DNA of 40,672 nucleotides from NCBI GenBank assembly GCA_022447545.1, contig JAKVBI010000034.1, forward strand, positions 1-40,672, written 5' to 3'. Positions 35,241 through 40,672 of this stretch are shown piece by piece. Every line of letters begins with the position of its first letter. Within the stretch, counting starts at the first letter, position 1. The notes beneath the pieces are model-generated. The model did no database searches. It saw only the letters and a list, made by a program, of their open reading frames with translations, and was not told where the DNA came from. The DNA is from Myxococcota bacterium. Lineage in GTDB: Bacteria > Myxococcota_A > UBA9160 > SMWR01. Made by a program: the position numbers and the translations under genes.

Positions 35241-36356
35241 CTACTCGAGCCCGTAGAGGTTCAGCACGTTATCTCGGATCATTTTACGTTTTTCGTCGGC
35301 GGGCACGTCCCCGAAATGCTTCTCGATGTACTCGCGAGAAGACGGCCACGAACTGTTCACGTGCGGGTAATCGCTCGACCAGAGGATGTTCTCGACCCCA
35401 ATGATGTCGCGGTTCCGCACGCCCACCACATCGTCAATGAAGGTTCCGAATACCTGGCGGTGAAAATAGAAGCTGGGCGGCTCGCGCAACTCGGATTTCG
35501 TGTGGTAGCGGTGGCGCTCGAAGACGTGATCCATCCACGGCACCAGAAAGGCCATCCATCCGATCCCACTCTCCACGGAGACGATCTTGAGGTTGGGGTG
35601 GCGCTCGAGCACTCCCGAGAAGATCAGGGTCGCGATCGGCTCGCACATCACGGTCTTGTTTACAGAGATCTGGACCATCAGGTTCTGGCCAATATCCCGG
35701 CTCACAGGACGCGCGCCCAGATGAAAATGAATGGGCAGGCCCAAGTCGGCGAGTGCGGCCCACAGCGGCTCGTAGTGGGGGTCGAGGAAGGATTTATCCT
35801 CGGGCGGCGAGTCGTCGTAGGCGGGAACGGCCGGCAGCACCACACCGCGCAAGCCCATCCGTGCACAACGCTCGGCTTCGGCTACCGCGAAATCCAGATC
35901 CCACAAAGGAAGCTCCGCGATCCCCAGCAATCGCTCGGGCGCAACGTTGCAGAAATCGGCGATCCAGTCGTTGTAGGCGCGCATCATCACCTGCTGCATG
36001 GGCCGGTCGAGGGTGCGAATGGCCACTCCACCGCCGGCGCCACTCCCAAAGAGGACCTGGGCCTCGACTCCGTCGAAGTCCATGTCCTCCAGGCGAGCGG
36101 TGGGCTCCCAGCCCCCCCGCCGCCCTGCTTCCTTGGTCTTGGCGAGAAGTTGGACATCCGCAGACGCAACACCTGCAGAGCCTTCGAGCGCAGTGAACGG
36201 CCGCTCATTGCCCTCGAAGACCAACACCTCGCGATCGCCACGCACCTCGACACGGGGCATCCGGTCACGCCATTCAGAGGGAACGCGCTCAGCGTAAAGG
36301 GTCGGAGGGGGGTTGACGTGATCATCGGCTGAAATGATTCCGTAGTCGTCGGACAT
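35241..36356 (-). CDS. Amidohydrolase (ACMSD-like), paralogue of 25928-27193
   Basis: This 371-residue metal-dependent TIM-barrel protein begins IISADDHVNPPPTLY, has AYNDWIADFC, then LPIHFHLGARP (barrel His residues) and ends with SVESGIGWM and SSDYPHVNSSWP. It shares these marks with the amidohydrolase at 25928, about 50 residues shorter, so the two arose by duplication. HFH here and VAIHIA there differ at the barrel His. ATG 36356 has GGAGAT upstream. It is 86 nt after the acyl-CoA synthetase and tightly joined to the EthD-like gene. Confidence 0.88.
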   Translation of the reverse strand: MSDDYGIISADDHVNPPPTLYAERVPSEWRDRMPRVEVRGDREVLVFEGNERPFTALEGSAGVASADVQLLAKTKEAGRRGGWEPTARLEDMDFDGVEAQVLFGSGAGGGVAIRTLDRPMQQVMMRAYNDWIADFCNVAPERLLGIAELPLWDLDFAVAEAERCARMGLRGVVLPAVPAYDDSPPEDKSFLDPHYEPLWAALADLGLPIHFHLGARPVSRDIGQNLMVQISVNKTVMCEPIATLIFSGVLERHPNLKIVSVESGIGWMAFLVPWMDHVFERHRYHTKSELREPPSFYFHRQVFGTFIDDVVGVRNRDIIGVENILWSSDYPHVNSSWPSSREYIEKHFGDVPADEKRKMIRDNVLNLYGLE

Positions 36357-36442
36357 GGATGGATCTCCTATGAGTGCGCGCCAAGTCGCAAGATCGAGCG
36401 AGGACGGCAGTTGCAGGGGCGGAGCCGTGCAGGCGGCCCAGA

Positions 36443-38008
36443 CTAGACGATATTGCGCTCGCGCCCCTCCCAATAGGGGTCGCGAAGCTTCCGTTTATAC
36501 AGCTTCCCATTTGGATCGCGGGGCATCTCGGTCGTGAAGTCGATGCTTCTTGGCCACTTCTGCTTGGCCATCCGGTCACGGCAGAAAGACATGATATCGG
36601 CCAGGGTCTCTTCATTTTCGGGAATCCCAGGCACGAGTTCCACCACTGCCTTGATCTCCTCACCCGTGTCCTCGTTGGGGACCCCGAAGACAGCCACGTC
36701 GCCGATCTTTTCGTGTTGATGAAGCGCACCTTCGATCTCCGCGGGATAGATGTTCACTCCCCCCACGATGATCATGTCGTTGGCGCGATCATTGAGGAAC
36801 AGAAATCCCTCTTCGTTGAAATAGCCGATGTCCCCGACGGTGAAGAAATCCTCTCGGCGAGCCTTGTCGGTCTTGGCCTCATCCTTGTAATACTTGAATT
36901 CGTTGCCCTCCATCCGCATGTAGATAGTGCCGCTGGCCCCGGTGGGTACTTCGTTACCGTCGTCGTCGAAGATCTTGACCTCAGAGATGGGCCAGGGCTG
37001 ACCCACGGTTCCCGGGAACCTGCGCCACTGCTCGGGGTTCACGATGGTGCCACCCCCCTCAGTGGCCGCGTAGTACTCCCAGATCACATCACCCCACCAG
37101 TCGAGCATCTTCTGCTTCGTCTCCACGGGACACGGGGCAGCGGCATGAATCATGCACCGAAGCGACGAGACGTCGTACTTCGCACGCTCGGACTCGGGCA
37201 GAGCGAGCATCCGGTGAAACATGGTGGGCACCATATGGCTGTGGGTCACCCGATACTTCTGAATTCGCTCCAGGGCACCCTCGGCTGTAAAGCGGTCCAT
37301 CAGCACCACGGGATGGCCCCAATGCAACGACATGTGAGCCCAATTACTGACGGCCGTGTGGTAGAGGGGCGCCATGGTGATGTGCACGTGCCCATCGTGG
37401 GGCTTCTTCCCGAACAGCATCATCAGCCCACCGCTGCGGGCACCCGTCTCGTCCGGGTGGACGTCGGGAAGATCGCGCCGCACACCCTTGGGACGTCCGG
37501 TAGTGCCCGACGTGTAGAACATGAAAGAACCTGTTGAAAGATTCTCAGGCCGGTTCGCGGGCTGCCCATCGATCATTTCGGAGAAGGGCCGAAACCCTTC
37601 GACCTCTCCGATGGAGAAACGCGCCTCGGCAGGTAGACCCGCCTCATCGGCGGCCCGTGTGGCCTCGTCTCCGAATCGCTCATGAGTCACGAAGACCTTG
37701 GACTCGGCATCCCCCAGGATGTAGGCAATCTCGGGGCCTACCAGATGCCAGTTGACCGTGGTGATGTAAAGCCCCTGCTGAAAAGCGGCCAGGCACAAGG
37801 CCACCTGCTCGATTCCGTTGGGCAGCGTGGTGGCGACGTGGTCCCCCTCCTCGAGACCCAGCGCCGTCAAGCCATGGGAGATCTGGTTGACCAGCGTATA
37901 GAGATCGCCATAGCTGATCTCGTTGTGGTCCGGGTCTGCAATTGCCAGCCGGTCCGGCTCCTCCTCGGCAATCTTCCAGAAACCCAGCGTCGGCATTTCA
38001 TCGGACAT
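36443..38008 (-). CDS. Acyl-CoA synthetase (AMP-binding, FadD-like)
   Basis: In this 521-residue adenylate-forming enzyme the P-loop is YTSGTTGRPKGV (165-176). The A5 motif is YYAATEGG, the A7 motif TVGDIGYF, and the catalytic Lys502 lies in RDPNGKLYKRKLR. It should join CoA to a carboxylic acid through an acyl-AMP. The insertion RRDLPDVHPDETGARSG after the P-loop and the overall length match FadD3/FadD19-like enzymes of steroid and branched-chain lipid degradation rather than long-chain FadD. The ATG is preceded by AAGGAG. It lies between the isomerase and the amidohydrolase and likely activates the compound those genes degrade. Confidence 0.92.
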   Translation of the reverse strand: MSDEMPTLGFWKIAEEEPDRLAIADPDHNEISYGDLYTLVNQISHGLTALGLEEGDHVATTLPNGIEQVALCLAAFQQGLYITTVNWHLVGPEIAYILGDAESKVFVTHERFGDEATRAADEAGLPAEARFSIGEVEGFRPFSEMIDGQPANRPENLSTGSFMFYTSGTTGRPKGVRRDLPDVHPDETGARSGGLMMLFGKKPHDGHVHITMAPLYHTAVSNWAHMSLHWGHPVVLMDRFTAEGALERIQKYRVTHSHMVPTMFHRMLALPESERAKYDVSSLRCMIHAAAPCPVETKQKMLDWWGDVIWEYYAATEGGGTIVNPEQWRRFPGTVGQPWPISEVKIFDDDGNEVPTGASGTIYMRMEGNEFKYYKDEAKTDKARREDFFTVGDIGYFNEEGFLFLNDRANDMIIVGGVNIYPAEIEGALHQHEKIGDVAVFGVPNEDTGEEIKAVVELVPGIPENEETLADIMSFCRDRMAKQKWPRSIDFTTEMPRDPNGKLYKRKLRDPYWEGRERNIV

Positions 38009-38068
38009 TCTGTTCTCCTTGGTGGCCCTCGGTGCTCCGCCGCGTCACACGCTCCCCGCCTCGGCTCG

Positions 38069-38091
38069 CGCACTGACGGACCCCCAGTGCG
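38069..38091. repeat. Inverted repeat between synthetase and isomerase genes
   Basis: CGCACTG (38069-38075) and CAGTGCG (38085-38091) form 7-bp arms around a 9-nt loop within the 105-base gap upstream of the synthetase. There is no T-run. It may be an operator or an intercistronic hairpin. Confidence 0.4.
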
Positions 38092-38113
38092 GCCCCGGAT
38101 TGTACGGACCTCA

Positions 38114-38803
38114 TCACGATGGCGCGCCCCCCAACACCTTGCGCGAATCCGTCAGGAGATGCTCGAGCGTCTCGGGGTACATGTCGCGCTTGAGGGTGCT
38201 CATGATCGGGTCTGCCTTGCCGGCCAGGGGCGCTGCCAGGGCCACGGCACGCGAGACCACCTCCTCTTCCGGAGCCACCTCGTCCACAATACAGCGCGAG
38301 AGCGCATGCTCGGCGGTGTAGCGCGTACCGGTCACGATCACCTCGTGGGCAGACTGCCGCGGGAGCCGAGCTTGAATGATGGCCGTCATCCCTGGATGCA
38401 GAGGGGAACGCATGTCGATTTCTGGCATGCAGAAATACCCCCGCCCACTGCGCATCACGCGGTAGTCATGAGCCAACGCCCACTGAGCCCCAGCCCCAAA
38501 GGCATGACCGTTCATGGCCGCCACAGTGATGGCGGGAAAGGTCAGAGTACGGGCAAACAGGGCGAGAACACCCTGCATGTATTCTGCCGCTGCATCACGT
38601 CCCTGGGCCTGCATCCAGTCCAAATCCAGGCCATTGGAATAGAACTTCCCGGCGCCGGTCGTGACCAGGGCGGCCGGAGTCCCAGCCGCCTCGACCTCGT
38701 CCAACGCGCGAGAGATCTCATCCAGGAAATCCGGGCGAAAACGATTCTCGTCCCGCTCGAGCCGCAACACAAACACATCGCCATCACGTTGGAGATCGAT
38801 CAT
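38114..38803 (-). CDS. Crotonase family, ECI1-like enoyl-CoA isomerase
   Basis: This 229-residue short crotonase has KFYSNGLDLDWM and NGHAFGAGAQWALAHDYRVM, then CMPEIDM with Glu128. This set is the hallmark of the plant-type delta3-delta2-enoyl-CoA isomerases, where a single Glu shifts the double bond. Residues elsewhere expected for hydratase activity are missing. GAGGAA precedes the ATG. Gaps to the upstream hydratase (33 nt) and downstream synthetase (105 nt) support co-transcription. It is the second isomerase of the window, from a different subfamily than that at 2797. Confidence 0.88.
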   Translation of the reverse strand: MIDLQRDGDVFVLRLERDENRFRPDFLDEISRALDEVEAAGTPAALVTTGAGKFYSNGLDLDWMQAQGRDAAAEYMQGVLALFARTLTFPAITVAAMNGHAFGAGAQWALAHDYRVMRSGRGYFCMPEIDMRSPLHPGMTAIIQARLPRQSAHEVIVTGTRYTAEHALSRCIVDEVAPEEEVVSRAVALAAPLAGKADPIMSTLKRDMYPETLEHLLTDSRKVLGGAPS

Positions 38804-38836
38804 GGGTTCCTCTGTTCAGGGCCGGGGTAGCGGAGA

Positions 38837-39667
38837 TCAGCCCTCGAGCGTCTCGACAGCCACACCGAGATCTCCCTCCCCCTCCGGAGTCTGAATGCCA
38901 CGTGCCAGGAAGTCTCGCATACGTGGGTGCGCGTGGGGACCGCTCATCAGGCGGTTGAAGGCATTCTGCTCGAGGACCAGATCGGCTTGCAGGCCCGACT
39001 CCATCTCGCGCAGCACACTCTTGGTCTCGGCGATGGCGTTGGCCGGAAATCGCGCGACTCTCCGCGCCAATTCCTGGACGAAGGAGCCGATCTCGTCAGG
39101 CTCCAGGGCGCGGTTGATCCAGCCATACCGTTCCGCCTCATCAGCGGTGAAATCTTTCCCGCCGAGAATGACCTCCGTCGCCCGAGCGCGCCCCAGCAGG
39201 CGCATCAGCCGCACGGTCCCACCGGCCCCCGGCAAGATGCCAAGAGGAACCTCGGGCTGGCCGAGTACCGCCCGTCCACGACTTGCAAAGCGCAGATCAC
39301 AGGCCAGGGCCACCTCACTCCCTCCTCCGCGTGCCATGCCCTCGATCTGGGCGATGGTCAACTTGGGCATGACGCGCAGGCGATCGAGGGTGTCGTGAAC
39401 AAAGCCGGGCTGATCCACGACTTCTGGGACGCCCCCTTCGGGCGCGGACACGATGCTCTCGACATCGCCGTGGGCGATGAAAAAGTGGGGGTTTGCGCTC
39501 CGCAGCACCAGCACGCGCACCCCATCATCCTCGGTGACTTGACGGGTCAACACATCCAGACCCATCAGCAAGGCCCCTCCCAGGAGATTCATGGGCGGCG
39601 CATCGATGTCGACGCTCGCGACCCCATCGCGAACCTCGACCCGCATTCCATCGATCTCGTAGCCCAT
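38837..39667 (-). CDS. Enoyl-CoA hydratase
   Basis: This 276-residue crotonase retains both catalytic glutamates, Glu118 (ARGGGSEVALACD) and Glu139 (LGQPEVPLGILPGAGG). The first oxyanion segment is HFFIAHGDVES, with His in place of the usual Ser-Gly. It should hydrate trans-2-enoyl-CoA. ATG 39667 is chosen because a GGGAGG lies 12 bases upstream and the fold starts there; the frame extends 45 codons upstream without similarity. It leads the six-gene run to the MATE transporter and is divergent from the MFS gene. Confidence 0.88.
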   Translation of the reverse strand: MGYEIDGMRVEVRDGVASVDIDAPPMNLLGGALLMGLDVLTRQVTEDDGVRVLVLRSANPHFFIAHGDVESIVSAPEGGVPEVVDQPGFVHDTLDRLRVMPKLTIAQIEGMARGGGSEVALACDLRFASRGRAVLGQPEVPLGILPGAGGTVRLMRLLGRARATEVILGGKDFTADEAERYGWINRALEPDEIGSFVQELARRVARFPANAIAETKSVLREMESGLQADLVLEQNAFNRLMSGPHAHPRMRDFLARGIQTPEGEGDLGVAVETLEG

Positions 39668-39781
39668 TTCCGATCGGAACCTCCCGGATTGCCAATCTGC
39701 CCACGCCGTTCCGTGGTCCGGCGAACCGGGCCATTCTGAACGACAGGGAACGCGCGGACAACTCACCTCGACCGGCAGTCC

Positions 39782-40672
39782 ATGGAAAATCGCGCGTATC
39801 ATGCGCGCGTGGCCTCCCGACCCCCCGCATCCGACTCGGACCCGTCAAAACGCCCCAACCACCGGCAGCGAATCCTCACGATGGGCTTTCTGGGCCACTT
39901 CTTCGCCGTGGGTTGCACGTTGTCGGTCTATGGCATTTTCATCGAGCCCGTGGCCCACAGCTTCGGGGCCCCCATGGCGCTGGCGAGCCTGGGGATCACC
40001 GGGTGGCAGATCACCAACGGTGTGGCCTCACCGTTTCTGGGCCGCGCTCTGCAACGGCTGTCGATCCGGCGAATCATGGCCGCGGGAGCGGTTCTTCTGG
40101 GAACTGGACTCGCCGCCGCGTCCCGAGCTCCGGACATCCTCACCGTCGGCCTGATCTTCAGCCTGTGGGCCGCCCCCGGGGCGATTCTCGTGGGCGCGCT
40201 TCCCTCGAGCACTCTCGTATCGAACTGGTTCGTGGCGACACGTGGCCGGGCCCTGGGCATCGCAGCAGCGGGCACCACGGGGGCCTCCATGTTCTTCCCG
40301 CCACTGGCGGCTGCTCTCATCGATTCCGTCGGCTGGAGAGACGCACTCTTGTGTCTTTCGATCGGCGCTACCGCGGTTGCACTGCCCGCCGTGTGGTGGC
40401 TGGTGGTCGATCGCCCGGAAGATGTGGGGGAGCATCCCGATGGCAACCCGGCGCCCGCAGAGAACGCTTCCGAGGAAACCCAAACCGCTCCCCCCATCGG
40501 GTCCCTGTTGCGCGACCGCAACCTCTGGCTCGTGGGTGGGGCCTTCGGACTGTTGTTCGTGCCCGGAGTCGTGTCGATGCTCTTCATGGTGCCCTTCGCC
40601 AGACAGCTCGGCCTTAGCCTCCAGACCGCGGCCCTGGTCATGTCCCTACGCGCCGTGGCCGGCGTCGTGGGA
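39782..40672 (+). CDS. MFS transporter, N-terminal part (runs off window)
   Basis: Some 297 codons are open to the end of the window. After a basic N-terminus (SKRPNHRQR) come helices MGFLGHFFAVGCTLSVYG and IFIEPVAHSFGAPM. GVASPFLGRALQRLSIRRI then includes the family's cytosolic loop after helix 2. VVDRPEDVGEHPDGNP is a cytosolic hinge, and the second six-helix bundle begins at about residue 250. This resembles the oxalate/formate- or monocarboxylate-like MFS branch. The start is ATG 39782 or GTG 39809; neither has a strong ribosome binding site. The cargo is unknown, and import of a carboxylate for the adjacent synthetase is a guess. Confidence 0.8.
   Translation, partial: MENRAYHARVASRPPASDSDPSKRPNHRQRILTMGFLGHFFAVGCTLSVYGIFIEPVAHSFGAPMALASLGITGWQITNGVASPFLGRALQRLSIRRIMAAGAVLLGTGLAAASRAPDILTVGLIFSLWAAPGAILVGALPSSTLVSNWFVATRGRALGIAAAGTTGASMFFPPLAAALIDSVGWRDALLCLSIGATAVALPAVWWLVVDRPEDVGEHPDGNPAPAENASEETQTAPPIGSLLRDRNLWLVGGAFGLLFVPGVVSMLFMVPFARQLGLSLQTAALVMSLRAVAGVVG

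Noticed and set aside
34335-36332. 665-codon plus-strand open frame
   Set aside because: It is the antisense shadow of the EthD-like and amidohydrolase genes, with no recognisable domain or ribosome binding site.

Overview
The window is a compact, GC-rich stretch of bacterial chromosome packed with lipid, steroid or terpenoid catabolism genes. Ribosome binding sites are GGAGG-like and both strands are used. The family mix (SCP2-type thiolases, a DUF35 partner, LLM flavin monooxygenases, class I-like P450s, DUF1214, ACMSD-like amidohydrolases, many SDRs and crotonases) suggests a heterotrophic lipid degrader, such as an uncultured Myxococcota or Binatota-type 'deltaproteobacterium' or another lineage sharing gene content with mycobacteria. 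No taxonomic marker is present, so the lineage is inference. I see no rRNA, tRNA, CRISPR array, insertion sequence or phage gene, and no recognisable transcriptional regulator.

Layout. 1-981 (-): the N-terminal part of a GT-C type membrane glycosyltransferase and a decayed SDR pseudogene. 1085-6387 (-): a run that is probably one operon: metallo-beta-lactamase hydrolase, unknown protein, PRISE-type enone reductase (progesterone 5-beta-reductase/iridoid synthase family), enoyl-CoA isomerase, Ltp2-like retro-aldolase homologue and its DUF35 partner. 6642-9261 (+): 3-hydroxyacyl-CoA dehydrogenase and a true thiolase. 9292-14016: aldo/keto reductase (-), P450 (+), and a PhyH dioxygenase/SDR/NTF2 run (-). 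14113-16196 (+): a 4-TM protein translationally coupled to a sodium:solute symporter. 16210-19123 (-): SMP-30 lactonase, P450 and a duplicated alpha/beta-barrel protein. 19170-24756: two LLM monooxygenases (+), Rieske oxygenase and SDR (-), enoyl-CoA hydratase (-), PcaC-like protein (+). 24770-29233 (-): SDR, P450, amidohydrolase, Zn alcohol dehydrogenase. 29455-33184 (+): phosphodiesterase, DUF1214 protein, membrane protein. 33202-39667 (-): two crotonases, acyl-CoA synthetase, amidohydrolase, EthD-like protein, MATE transporter. 39782-end (+): the first part of an MFS transporter.

How the genes could fit together (inference): symporter and MFS proteins import an organic acid or lipid. The synthetase makes the CoA thioester. 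P450s, PhyH, Rieske and LLM enzymes oxygenate the skeleton, and SDR/ADH/AKR/PRISE enzymes adjust alcohols and enones. Crotonases, the 3-hydroxyacyl-CoA dehydrogenase and the thiolase shorten side chains. The Ltp2-like/DUF35 pair would cleave a branched beta-hydroxyacyl-CoA by retro-aldol chemistry, and lactonase, amidohydrolases and the MBL hydrolase would handle ring-opened products. No acyl-CoA dehydrogenase, ferredoxin or ferredoxin reductase is encoded here, so any such pathway depends on genes elsewhere. The most distinctive features are the Ltp2-like protein with a catalytic Tyr replaced by Phe, the bacterial PRISE reductase next to it, and the coupled 4-TM/symporter pair.
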